The notes: a model not told the origin generated them from the sequence alone. A stretch of DNA of 64,000 bases from Fasciola hepatica (GCA_948099385.1 CANUEZ040000105.1:4707001-4771000); one strand, 5' to 3'; counted from the stretch's first letter, positions 46,698 through 56,655 are shown. Numbers and translations: made by a program.

Positions 46698-47601
46698 CAC
46701 CGGGTTGGACTATTTCGGGCCCTTGTGGATCAAGTGCGGGAAGAGGTTAGAAAAGCGATACGGATGTATCATGATGTGCATGAAGTCACGCGCGGTAAAC
46801 CTAGGAGTCGCACATTCGATGACGACCGATTCGTTTCTACGGGCCTTGCAAAGATTTATCAACCGACGGGGCGTACCGGCCGATATATACTCAGATAATG
46901 GATCGAAATTTGTGGGCGCTCAACGGAAATTACAGCGTTGGCACAAGAACATAAACAGGGACGAACTGCAGGATCGAACCGTGGCCTACGGCACACGATG
47001 GCATTTCAACCCCCCACGGGCCAGCCACCGAGGCGGCGTATGGGAACGCATGATCCGGTCCGCCAGACGGATATTGCTGTCAATCATGGAGCAGCAGCCG
47101 CCTGACGACGAGACGCTAAATACCGTCATGACTGAGGTGGAGAGAATCCTGAACAACCGCCCCCTGGTTCCAGTAATGAACGGCGACCCCACCCACCTGG
47201 CGCTCACCCCGAACGACTTATTGACGTCAAGGTCGAACGAGAGTTTCCAAGGGCCGGTAAACTTTCGTGGGAGCTACCTCCACGGGTGGAAGCAAGCGAA
47301 CTATCTGGCCAAGGTTTTCTGGAGGCGATGGCTACGGGAGTACCTACCGGCTTTGCAGACTCGACAGAAGTGGCTGGCCAAAACGAGACCATTCAAAGTT
47401 GAGGACGTGGTTATGATCGCCGACGAACGCGCACATTTCAGCGCTTGGTCTTTGGGAGTAGTTACAGAAACCATCAAAAGCACTGACGGAATGATAAGAA
47501 CGGTGAAGGTGAAGACGGCTAACGGAGTGCTCATTCGTGACATACGCAGTATTAACCTACTCGAGAGCGAAGACGGAGGAGCTGATAGCTCTGAGGCCTA
47601 G
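46261..47601 (+). pseudogene. pol: BEL-A integrase, unit 1
   Basis: True pol sequence enters this frame at about 46350 (LEAWTRGPNFLHLPKQDWP). A TGA at 46570-46572 interrupts it just before the zinc-binding cysteines CVQCRRC. The open part 46603-47601 (332 codons) has LDYFGPLW (aspartate 1), IYSDNGSKFVGAQ (aspartate 2) and SHRGGVWERMIRS (glutamate), so all three catalytic residues are intact. VERILNNRPLVPV, LALTPNDLL and the C-terminal VKVKTANGVLIRDIRSINLL follow, with stop at 47599-47601. Apart from the single TGA this would be a plausible integrase. It would insert the cDNA into DNA in the nucleus. Confidence 0.9.
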
Positions 47602-48297
47602 TAAACCTTTTCACACCAGTAATCGAGGTAGATAAAGAAACACCATATATACCACACGGTATCCGTCAAACACGTTACAGTGCTCGCGGTCGTTCGTTGA
47701 CATTACAGAAGGTTCTTTCCGATACGTGGTGATGAATGCGATCCCATTGTAACTCCCGGTACATAGACACATGCACGGCGCACTCTACATCCCGTAAACC
47801 CATCAAACATGTGACAGTGTTCGTTGTTTTGCTTTTTGTTGACGTTACCGAATGCCCCTTGCATATGTGGAAGTAGCGGAGCTCAGGTCACACACACATG
47901 CTACATTTTACTCGTTTTCTTGCCACACGGTCTTTTGTTGAGATTGCAGAAAGTCCTCCTTTGGTGTGTAGTCATACCTGTGATTTCATTGAACGCCCCG
48001 GCACACACTCGAACACTCACACACACTCAAACACATTCATCCAGGACCGGACGGCCCTTTAAGAGGACAATATCTATGTGAACCTTCAAGCCCGCCATCG
48101 CTCATTTGGTCTCGTGGAAGATGTAGACTAGCCTCACGTCTACGTAGCCCATGGGTTAGGTGCGACCAGTAATAGAACGTTGACGACGAGCAATAGACGC
48201 GCGCACTGACAGCAGGGCCTAGGTAAGTAGAAAGAATTAGTACCTTCATACCGAACCTTTGACTCCGCTAAGGATCCAGGGGGACTTTGGTGGGCGG
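47602..48297 (+). other. BEL-A 3' noncoding region, unit 1
   Basis: A 696 bp stretch between pol and LTR, with CA-rich sequence (about 47999-48040). No credible frame; I see no env-like gene. The last 220 bp or so are nearly identical to the inverted sequence at 52406-52615, whereas the rest matches BEL-B only at about 75%. Confidence 0.7.
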
Positions 48298-48674
48298 TGT
48301 AGCAACCGGTAGTGGAAAATCTCCCCTTTACCCTCGCGATTCAGTGGTTTGCCTAACATCACACATTTGCCTACACTATTGATTTGTCTTTACGAACTGG
48401 TTGTTTCTATGGACCAATTGTTGTTTGTTCGCGCCCAGAGCGCTATTTTGGCACATCCTTGGTCAGGACCTGCTTGACGCACGTGCTGTTTGCTCACACG
48501 CTGCTATTCGGTTTCTCGTTGTTGAGTCCTTGTGATCGTATTATTGAGGTTCGTATTCGTTTTGATGTCATTGTTCATGTAATAATCTAGTATCGTAGAA
48601 TATCACGGATAATCGTCTTTTGATTTCGGGATCCGTTGCGAATTTGGCTACGCATTGCTCGAACGTTCGTTACA
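48298..48674 (+). repeat. BEL-A 3' LTR, unit 1
   Basis: 377 bp, starting TGTAGCAACCGG, ending CGTTCGTTACA, followed by the target duplication CCGTC. It is almost identical to the inverted LTR at 52029-52405. Confidence 0.9.
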
Positions 48675-48679
48675 CCGTC
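48675..48679. other. Target-site duplication CCGTC, right
   Basis: Second copy of the 5 bp found before the 5' LTR. Confidence 0.85.
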
Positions 48680-49290
48680 GAAACAGTTCACAGCAGAAGC
48701 AGTTATTGCCCGGAGAGAAATCCTTCGAGTTAAATCCATGATCTGGTGGGGAATCCGAAGACTTTCATTCCGATCTACCAAGCCACGGCTAGGGAAAACC
48801 GGAAGCCCCGCGTGCAGACATGAGCACCGTGCTATCAGGAGGACATGGACCGTCCGGATAAGTTGTAAGAGCTGGCAGCTGGAATGGTGAACAGACAAAG
48901 GGGTAGATACACGGAACATCCGCTTTACTCTGGATCTATTCTCAGTGAAAAGACGGCGCCTTCGCGGGGACTTGATGGGGCTTTTCGATTGGATGGAGGG
49001 ACAGTCGGATGCAAGTTTAGAGGACCATTCCTCTCCAAAGAGGACAGCCTCAGATTGCTGTGGATGCACTCGGGGCTCCAAATTAGGGCACGATTTTTCT
49101 CAAGTTGAATAGGGGCCATTTTGGAAAAGGCTCCCCAGGAAGGTCGCAAGCGAGTGTTGTGTACTTCGAAAAAACATCAGGATGGTTTTGGGTGGCACTG
49201 CACCTCGAATCATTTTGGTTATTCCTAGGACCAGGGACACAACTCATTGTTCTCGGTTTTTCATGCACAGCTCGCACTGCTCAAAATTTT
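48680..49290 (+). pseudogene. Element J reverse transcriptase, 3' piece
   Basis: The J frame resumes with KQFTAEAVIARREILRVKSM and WWGIRRLSFRS (48680-48790). It then has FTLDLFSVKRRRLRGDLMGL (about 48921-48980) and, in a shifted frame, RARFFSS and IGAILEKAP (49085-49130). These are the thumb and C-terminal blocks of CR1/L2-like ORF2 (L-K-P-S-K-Q...A-A...K-A; L-F-x-x-x-R-R-L-R-G-D-L; F-F-S). With the 5' piece it shows the target gene before BEL-A inserted. Stops and shifts are present. Confidence 0.6.
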
Positions 49291-49430
49291 CCTTCTTCCA
49301 GAAAAAGGAAATTCCACACAGGTTTCGGAGTTACAGAAGCGGTTGGAAAACGAAAATTATCTGCAAGCACGATTGGTTCTGGCCCCAAAACTGACCGCCA
49401 CTCTGTAATGGCGCTTCATACTCTGCCAGT

Positions 49431-49980
49431 GTAACGGCCAGATTAGGGGCTGCTATCCTGTTGTTCATCTAATAAGAGCTGGTGCCCGCCAGTACACTTG
49501 CTGAGCCCCGGCTCGTGGACTTTCTTCTCCTTTTGTGCTTTTGCGAATCACACACTTGAAACCCTCGTCTAAAGAGCATGGCCTATAGGTGCTACATTTC
49601 TGGCACTCAAAGCAGGACCCCACCGAGTCGAGTAGGAGGGCTTGGAGATGGACTCGATGCGGGCCGAGGAGATTTGGCGCCGCTCGGTAGAGGTTCCGCA
49701 GTGCGGCTCTCTCGAAACGGGGTTCCCAGGGACTTCGTACTCCAGTGAAGTGTTTTGGGGGGGCACAAAACACTGGGGCAGTTCTCTCCGGTTGGGGGAG
49801 TGGATTAGCTGCTAGAATGAAGGCTGCCATCCTGTTGTTCGTTTAACATAAGTGTTAATGTTGATACGCCTACTGAGCCTCGGCTCACGGATTTTGCTCT
49901 CCTTTCACGCCTTTGCAAGTCAAACACTTACAACTCTCGTCGGACAGGCACTACCCTCGGGTAATACACGAGATTTCCTA
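49431..49980 (+). repeat. Two BEL-2-like LTR starts in tandem
   Basis: The stretch at 49431 (TGTAACGGCCAGATTAGGGG) and the stretch at about 49804 (TTAGCTGCTAGAATGAAGGC) both align with the start of the LTR at 33773. Both share CTG(C/T)(C/T)ATCCTGTTGTTC and the later block around GGCTC(A/G)(C/T)GGA. Their spacing, about 373 bp, is close to an LTR length, but the sequence between does not clearly match the LTR's 3' part. Confidence 0.45.
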
Positions 49981-50462
49981 TACAAATCCTCCTCAGCCAG
50001 AAAAGCCCAGTGAAATATGGGGGTAACACGAGCTGAAATATCCCTGCCAGTGTCTATTGCCGGATAGGTGGGATCCCGCTTCCGTCTGAAACAAGTATCA
50101 TTCGGAGCTGCCGAAAAGCCCCTGAAGCATAATTACCTGAACACAGGGCTGGATTTAGCCACACAAGTCCTGTCCCTGTTAAAGTAAACTGGATTAAAAG
50201 GCGCCATGGACAGCTCTGCTTTGAACTTAGTTTTTTAAGTGTACTCCTGAAAGACAACGTTATTTCCCACCATCATACTTACCAGGGCAACCCCGGGGTA
50301 CACTCTTTATCCGGAGAACCCTTTTGTTTTTTAATCCCCTAAATTATTTCAAGTTTTGTGAATTACGTACCATAATATATTAGAGCTTTTATAGACCGTA
50401 GGCCATTTGTAAGGAGTACCTTTTTTCTTTGGTCATTATCTTGCTACTATCGCACGCGTATA
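49981..50462. other. No recognised gene
   Basis: Presumed 5' untranslated region of element I or leftover LTR sequence. No motif seen. Confidence 0.3.
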
Positions 50463-50918
50463 ATGACGCATGAGATGTCTACCTGTCTGGCAGCCGGATA
50501 CAGGAAGCCAGTGGGCAGATGCATCGGGTGCCAAGTTTGTAATAGATGGGCCCATGGGGGCTGCTCCGGGGTTGGTAGGGACGTGTATCCACTTTACTGT
50601 AAGAACAGCCGGGTCGAGTGGGTGTGTGGTATTTGCAAGGAGGCTGCAAGGCTAGCCCGTCTAAGGCAATATGAACGGAATACGGTCCAACTTCGTCCTG
50701 AAAATTTCAGAGGCGCTAGGCGCAAATCATGGCTGCGGGGTTCGTTAGTAAGTTCATATGCAGAAGCCCTGAGAGCGCCCAAGAGGGCGGTCCTCGAGGT
50801 GACGAAAGGCCGGGCAGGCGGCTGCCTCATACCAGCTGCGTCCACTCCTGCGCGGCAAAATGCGACAAGCGAGAGGGGAAGGCAGAAACCTAAGATGAAA
50901 CAAGGTAATAAAAAATAA
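50463..50918 (+). pseudogene. Element I ORF1, PHD-like zinc finger part
   Basis: A 151-codon frame. Residues about 17-60 hold a PHD-like pattern: GRCIGCQVCNRWAHGGCSGV, then WVCGICKEAARL. The spacing C-x2-C, H-x2-C, C-x2-C ending in W-x-C-x2-C is typical of PHD fingers. These occur in ORF1 proteins of some CR1/L2-like elements. The rest is basic and low in structure. It ends four bases before the next frame (50923), which holds the other ORF1 domain in a different frame. So either one ORF1 suffered a frameshift or there are two small proteins. The role is presumably RNA or chromatin binding during retrotransposition. Confidence 0.6.
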
Positions 50919-50922
50919 CAAT

Positions 50923-51399
50923 ATGACAAAGGCGACGGACAACATCGTGAAGCAAGATGGACCCAGATATCGTGACTTGGAAGTCCAGCTGGTGGATCAG
51001 CAAAGGAAGGTCCAGGCAATGGGAAGGACATCGATCCGTAGGCTACCGATATTAACCCTGTGGGAGCCATTTATATGGAAATTGAAGGCCAGAAGGGATA
51101 TAGATAGGAGACGAATGTATGACACGTTGCAACTTGCAGGTGTACCAGGTCCTGTGTCTCTCAAAGGAGCACACAGAGTGGGGACATGGAAATCCCCTCT
51201 CACGAAAACGGGAGAGAATGTCACGCGACCGATACTGGTCAGAATTAGGGGGGAGCACTGGAGAGATATGTTGCTAGGCCAGTCGACGCTGATAGCCCAC
51301 ACCATCATGGGCAGATATCAGGTTACACCTGATGAACGCAGGGGAATGGCTTGTGATTCGCCCATAAGAGGAAACGCGGCTAAACCCGTGGGGCTCTAA
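50923..51399 (+). pseudogene. Element I ORF1, C-terminal RNA-binding-like part
   Basis: A 158-codon frame with coiled-coil-like LEVQLVDQQRKVQAM at the start, then a block ARRDIDRRRMYDTLQLAG, GAHRVGTWKS, RPILVRIRGEHWRDMLL and YQVTPDERR. This order (helix, R-L-G-x-W, R-P-x-L-V-x-F/I-x, W-x-x-x-L-L, T-P-x-E-R) is what I know from RRM/CTD-type ORF1 proteins of CR1-like elements. The start before 50930 is uncertain. It probably forms one ORF1 with the PHD part upstream. Confidence 0.6.
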
Positions 51400-51759
51400 A
51401 GACAGGTCTCCGAGGGCATCGGAACGCCTTATCCGGCGGCCGGGTTACGTCACCGACAGCTTTGAGTAAGCGGCACAGGCCGTCGGGATTTGCGATCACT
51501 GAAGACGCACCGAAATATGAAAGTTAGCAGTGCTGTCCTGTGGAGAAAGGTACCACCGTGGTCAACATGGTTGTCAAACTAGGGCCTATAGCGATCGACT
51601 GGGAGAGTTAGGTAGTCCTAGATGACCACCGGACTCATTGCACCTCAGTACAGGACATAACCATGAAAAACTTGCCACCATCTCGGGCTTTGTGCCCGAC
51701 ATACGACGAATGCTAAATGACAAAAAATAACCCGTAGGCGTCTAATCAAATGCGGTTGT
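51400..51759 (+). other. Element I region between ORF1 and endonuclease
   Basis: No open frame of note. It probably carries the decayed start of ORF2. Confidence 0.4.
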
Positions 51760-52028
51760 GCTTCACACCAATGCATGTCATATTGGAAACAGGTGGGTGG
51801 AGTTCTTCAGAGCAGCAGGAGAGCATAACGCGTCCATTGTTGCCGTTACGAAAGCATGGCTGTCTTAAAATGACCACGTACCGGTAATAATACAAGAAGA
51901 GTTTTATGTGTGCAGGGAAGACAGGGGGCATGACAGTGTACAGGGTGGAGTGGCGTTCCCCATCAGGGTGGGTACAAATCATCTGGAGTTTCAGACCGGG
52001 GTTTGTACTCAAGATAAACAACTCTACA
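51760..52028 (+). pseudogene. Element I endonuclease, truncated
   Basis: Plus-strand frame with NRWVEFFRAAGEHN, SIVAVTKAWLS, an in-frame TAA, then NDHVPVIIQEEFYVCREDR and GGVAFPIRV. It fits the N-terminal part of an APE endonuclease. The usual T-E-T-W catalytic block reads T-K-A-W, so the metal-binding glutamate is lost. The gene is cut at 52029 by the LTR end of BEL-B. No later ORF2 part is found in the unit. Confidence 0.6.
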
Positions 52029-52405
52029 TGTATCGAAAGTTTGAGCAATGCGTAGCCAAATTCGCAACGGATCCCGAAATCAAAAGACGATTATCCGCGA
52101 TGTTCTATGATACTAGATTATTACATGAACAATGACATCAAAACGATTACGAACCTCAATAATACGATCACAAGGACTCAACAACGAGAAACCGAATAGC
52201 AGCGTGTGAGCAAACAGCACGTGCGTCAAGCAGGTCCTGACCAAGGATGTGCCAAAATAGCGCTCTGGGCGCGAACAAACAACAATTGGTCCATAGAAAC
52301 AACCAGTTCGTAAAGACAAATCAATAGTGTAGGCAAATGTGTGATGTTAGGCAAACCACTGAATCGCGAGGGTAAAGGGGAGATTTTCCACTACCGGTTG
52401 CTACA
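52029..52405 (-). repeat. BEL-B 3' LTR (inverted), unit 1
   Basis: 377 bp. Reverse complement of 48298-48674 with only a few differences; its outer end reads TGTATCGAAAG instead of TGTAACGAACG. Confidence 0.9.
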
Positions 52406-53006
52406 CCGCCCACCAAAGTCCCCCTGGATCCTTAGCGGAGTCAAAGGTTCGGTATGAAGGTACTAATTCTTTCTACTTACCTAGGCCCTGCTGTCAGTGC
52501 GCGCGTCTATTGCTCGTCGTCAACGTTCTATTACTGGTCGCACCTAACCCATTGGCTACATAGACGTGAGGCTAGTCTACATCTTCCACAAGACCAAATG
52601 AGCGATGGCGGGCGTGAAGGGGGCACATGGATGCTGTCCTTGTAAAAGGCCGTCTTGTCCTGGAAGTATGTGCTTGATTGAATGTGTGTGTGTGTATATG
52701 TATGTGTACGTGCCAGAGTGTACAGTGGAATCATAGGTATGACTGCACATCAAAGGAGGACTTTCTGCAATGTCAACAAAGGGCTGTGTGGCAAAAACGA
52801 GTAAAATGTAGGCATATGTGCGTGACCTAAGCCGCGTTACTTCTACATGCAGTGTCGTGTCGTGAGGTGAGCTGAGGTTTGTACAATTAGCTCCATAGTA
52901 CATCGTAAATGCTGTATGAAATTAAACACAAATGTACTTCATAGATGTTGTGGAGGGGTTGGGTCCTACAAGGGAATACATGAGGGACAAATAAATGAAT
53001 TCGGCT

Positions 53007-53907
53007 TCATCTGGTATCAGCAGACATGGGTGTAGCTTGGTCGGTAGCGTCTACCTTGCCCGCATCGCTGTCACCTTCAAGTAGACATATTTTACTTATA
53101 TCTCGCAATACGTCTCCTTTGTTCGTCCTCACCATCACCGTGCTCACGAGACCATCGATTTCTGTACGACAATTCTTGATCACTGCAACCGGCCAATCGT
53201 CTTCATGTAGGTGGCTCTCCACGAGGATGACCACGTTGCCACATCTGAACGACCTCTGTTTGGAGATCCACCTTTGCCGAAGCTACGGTGTCGGTAGATA
53301 CTCCCTCGTCCATCGTTTCCAGAAAACCAGTGCTAGGTGGTTCACTTGTTTCCATCCAACAACGTACGTTCCACGCAGGGTTTTCGGTGTGGTTGCTCCT
53401 ACGTTTGACCGAAGTATTAACGGGTCGTTGGGGGTGAGTGCCGGTTCGCCTTCCGGGTCTGGGACGATCGGCACCAGGGGTCTGTTGTTCAATATGCGTT
53501 CTACTTCTGCTAGTAAAGTAGTCAGCGTCTCGTCATCGAGTGTTTGTTGTGAGGCCAGGGCTGTGAGCATTTTCCTAGTCGATCGTAACAGCCTTCCCCA
53601 AACGCCACCACGATGACTGGCATAAGGTGGACTGAAGTGCCATTCTATCCCCCTTGTTACGGTCTGGTCTTGTAATTTGGCGGTGTCCAAGAGGCTCCAC
53701 CATTTCTCTCATTCCTTATGAGCCCCAACGAAGTTCGAGCCATTGTCGGAGTATATATTCTTGGGGACACCCCGCCTCGCGATGAACCTTTGAAAGGCCA
53801 TTAGGAATGAATCGGTTATCATGTTATGCACTACTTCGAGGTGGACTGCTCTGGATTGTAAACACGTTATCAGGCAGCCGTACCTCTTTTGGGTGCTCCT
53901 CTGATAT
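53007..53907 (-). pseudogene. pol: BEL-B integrase and pol C-terminus
   Basis: Minus strand from 53907: [49 protein letters not shown], an in-frame TGA (about 53698), then EWHFSPPYASHRGGVWGRLL. The catalytic glutamate in the usual V-W-E-R block is glycine. Next are VERILNNRPLVPI, LTPNDPLI and GTYVVGWKQVNHLALVFWKR. After a frameshift come VILVESHLHEDDWPVAVIKN and TNKGDVLRDISKICLLEG. The first aspartate block (D-Y-F-G-P) lies beyond the cut. Protein similarity to BEL-C is higher than to BEL-A. Inactive. Confidence 0.85.
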
Positions 53908-54171
53908 CGCATCATCGTCTACGCAGGAGCATATGGGCTTGTCAACTGTGCGCTGAATTCGGCCGATGAATTCTGGATAACCGGAATAGAAACAACTTGA
54001 AGTGGTAGCCGTATAAAACTGGCCTAGCTAATGGGACCTCCCGCTGGACCTCAACAAGTGCCACAACGCGACTGCGTTTAAAAATGGCAGTGGGAATTGT
54101 GTGGGGTCTTCGCAAATGGTTTCTCAGGTCAGAGACTTGACCGTTATACTAGAAAACACCTTCAAACCGTC
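53908..54171 (+). pseudogene. Element J 5' piece, unit 2
   Basis: Copy of 42169-42432 with the same reading frame and the same cut at the BEL-A insertion. TSD CCGTC lies at 54167-54171. Confidence 0.6.
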
Positions 54172-54548
54172 TGTAACAGCCGGTCGTGGAGAACTCCCCT
54201 TTTTCCCCCGCGATTCAGTGTTTTTCCCAACATCACTCATTTGCTTACACTATTGATTTGTCTTTACGAACTGGTTGTTTCTATGGACCAATTGTTGTTT
54301 GTTCGCGCCCAGAGCGCTATTTTGGCACATCCTTGGTCAGGACCTGCTTGACGCACGTGCTGTTTGCTCACACGCTGCTATTCGGTTTCTCGTTGTTGAG
54401 TCCTTGTGATCGTATTATTGAGGTTCGTATTCGTTTTGATGTCATTGTTCATGTAATAATCTAGTATCGTAGAATATCACGGATAATCGTCTTTTGATTT
54501 CGGGATCCGTTGCGAATTTGGCTACGCATTGCTCAAACGTTCGTTACA
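54172..54548 (+). repeat. BEL-A 5' LTR, unit 2
   Basis: 377 bp. Differs from the unit 1 5' LTR at three neighbouring positions (TTTCTATGGACC and TTGTTG here). At these positions it agrees with the 3' LTRs, pointing to a short conversion tract. Confidence 0.9.
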
Positions 54549-54589
54549 ATACTCAATAGATCAATTTGAAATGAGGAAAAACACGCAAA

Positions 54590-55169
54590 ATGTCGAGAAA
54601 AGGATCAAAAGCAGTCGAATCCGGACAGGAAGTAACACGGTAAGTCTCTGGGGAGGTTTTGGGTACATATGATTCTTTAGTTAATGCTAGATCGCCTAGT
54701 CCTGTCAGTGCTAGTTCATGTGTTATTGAGAACAATATTGATCGTAAGGATGTCGATTTATATAAGCTGAGAATACTAGACCTAGAACAACAGTTACTAT
54801 CGGCTAGACTACAGGCCCAGGAAGCAGAGAAGAAGTTCACACAGAAGGAGCGAGAGCATGAGACCAGCGACTTCGACACTTCCGATAGATTAGCGTGCAA
54901 TAAGGTAGGGAACCCCACGCCGGTCACCGACTACAAACCACCATAGATCGATCTGAGTAGAGTGGAACTAACGGTTTTCGACGGGCGAGCTGAACAAAAC
55001 CGCAAGTTTGTCAAGCAGTTCGGGAGGTTCGTTGAAAATAAGATAACCGACCCTGGGCAAAGGCTTCTCTACCTTACTCACTACTGCCGAGGCCGAGCAA
55101 GAGAAGCTATCGACGCGTGTACCATGCTCGACCCGGCACAAGGCTTCACCCAGCAAGGAAGATTCTAAG
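54590..55169 (+). pseudogene. gag: BEL-A gag, N-terminal part, unit 2
   Basis: Identical by eye to the unit 1 copy. It starts at ATG 54590, has TAA at 54641 and TAG at 54944, and shifts frame at about 55160. Blocks are GQEVTR, LDLEQQLLSARLQAQEAEKK and VELTVFDGRAEQNRKFVKQF. Confidence 0.8.
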
Positions 55170-56655
55170 GGACTTGTTTGGCCAACCTTTCAAAGTAGCC
55201 CGTAACCTAATAGAGGGCGTGATAGTAGAGGCAAAGAGAACCAAGGGCGACGTCTACACAATGGTCGACCTGGTGATTAAGATGCAGAACTGCTCAATAG
55301 CCCTCGACCATTTAGGTTACAGGGCTGACCTAGATGCCATGCACACTTTGGAAAACATAGTCCGTCACCTTTCTCCCGAACTACAGGGTCGGTGGGCGGA
55401 AGAAGCAGAACGGATAAGCCGAAGCGACAGAGAAGCCAACTTCGAAGACCTGACCGAATACTTGGACAGGCAAACCAAGATAGCTGACGGCAGGTTCGGC
55501 CGACTCATCCGGGACGGCAACCGAGCAAACAACCCCAGTACTAGCCAAGTCCAAACCCCTGCACGGGAACATCTAAAATACCAGACTTGGACCAATACAC
55601 ATGCCATTTCGCGCGATGCTACGGCGCAACCCAATTGCAGATCCTGTGGCACTAGCCATGGCCTACCAGAATGCCCCAAGTTCGGCAACGCCGCAATAGA
55701 CGAACGGTGGGGAATGGCGAGGATGGCAGGAGCATGTTTTATCTGTCTGAACACCACGCACCGGGCAGCAGCCTGTAGGACAAGGAACCGATGTGGTTAC
55801 GAGGGCTGCACGGGCAGACACCATCGGCTGCTGCATCAGGCGAGAGTAACCATATCCGAGGCGAGTACCAAGCCCAGTGTGATTTGTTCAACGTCACGAT
55901 CTGCCAGTAAACCGGTACGTTTAGGCGTAGTGGCCGTGGAAGTAGTGACTCCGACTGGGATAGTCAAGGCGTTGGCTTTCGTTGATAGTGGATCCGACAC
56001 CACTTTAGTGAAAGAGCGGTTCGCCGACAAACACCAAGTCGCTAAATGTGCGACGTCGTTGGAAGTGTGCACGGTGGGCGGAACACAAGTTATAACTGTC
56101 GGTAAATTAAGGCTGCAACTCATCTCTCTAAACACTAACGAGGAAATTGAACCAACGGAGGCATTCACGTTAGCGGATCTCCCCATGCGAGCACCAAGGT
56201 CGGTGGACGCAATCATGACTCGGTGGCCCCACCTGCAGGATGTAACCGTTGAAGACTGGGAAGATGATGAGGTGGATCTCCTCATCGGATGCGACGTGCC
56301 AGAGGCGCATTGGGTGCTTGACCAGAGAGCGGGCGACCGCCAGGCACCTTATGCCGTACACACGGCCCTGGGATGGGTGTTATACGGTCCAGTAGGGGAA
56401 CGCGGTTCCGTGAATTACTTATCCGCCGAAACGGACCGCATAGAGTATCATCTGCAACGGCTGTATGAAAAGGAGTTTCACGACATTGGGGACGAAAGAC
56501 CATCCTTGTCTCAAGAGGGTCACTCCGCTCTGCAAACGGTACGGCAAGGCACTGGAGGCCTCAAAAACAGTTCGAGGTTCCCCTCCCATGGCGCACATCG
56601 GTCGACCCGTGGACTGATAACAGAAATTATGTTCTCCAGCGATTACTACGACTAA
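55117..56655 (+). pseudogene. gag-pol: BEL-A gag C-terminus and protease, unit 2
   Basis: 512-codon frame with the same zinc knuckles (CRSCGTSHGLPEC, CFICLNTTHRAAAC) and protease DSGSDTTL as unit 1. Two residue differences were seen: SLNTNEEIE here against SLDTNEEIE, and LADLPMR here against LANLPMR. The frame is again wrong after the shift near 56560. Confidence 0.88.

Larger units (their letters stand above)
42433..48674 (+). mobile_element. BEL/Pao element BEL-A, unit 1
   Basis: A complete 6242 bp insertion: 377 bp LTR, gag-protease-RT-RNase H-integrase, a 696 bp noncoding stretch, 377 bp LTR. LTRs begin TGTA and end TTACA. The 5 bp CCGTC flanks both sides (42428-42432, 48675-48679). It split element J. 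Lesions are TAA at 42902, TAG at 43205, and frameshifts at about 43420, 44820 and 46350, plus TGA at 46570. It is therefore inactive, yet still close to an intact layout. Confidence 0.92.
42169..53907. repeat. Tandem duplication unit 1 (11,739 bp)
   Basis: Every feature from here to 52261 recurs 11,739 bp downstream. The shared sequence starts at CGCATCATCGTC (42169 and 53908); bases before it are unrelated. By eye, about 15-20 substitutions separate the two copies over 10 kb. The unit ends inside the integrase of BEL-B. Confidence 0.95.
52029..53907 (-). mobile_element. BEL/Pao element BEL-B, 3' part, unit 1
   Basis: Minus strand: integrase (53907-53007), noncoding region, LTR (52405-52029). 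It faces BEL-A tail to tail. It is cut at 53907 by the start of the next tandem unit. The LTR end lies inside element I's endonuclease, so BEL-B inserted into element I. Confidence 0.85.

Noticed and set aside
48587..49081. A 164-codon minus-strand frame next to the BEL-A 3' LTR.
   Set aside because: It is antisense to the element J reverse transcriptase frame, starts in the LTR and has no recognisable content.
51908..52135. A 75-codon plus frame with a plausible-looking C-terminus.
   Set aside because: It starts in the element I endonuclease and crosses 52029 into the antisense of the BEL-B LTR, so it is a chance fusion.
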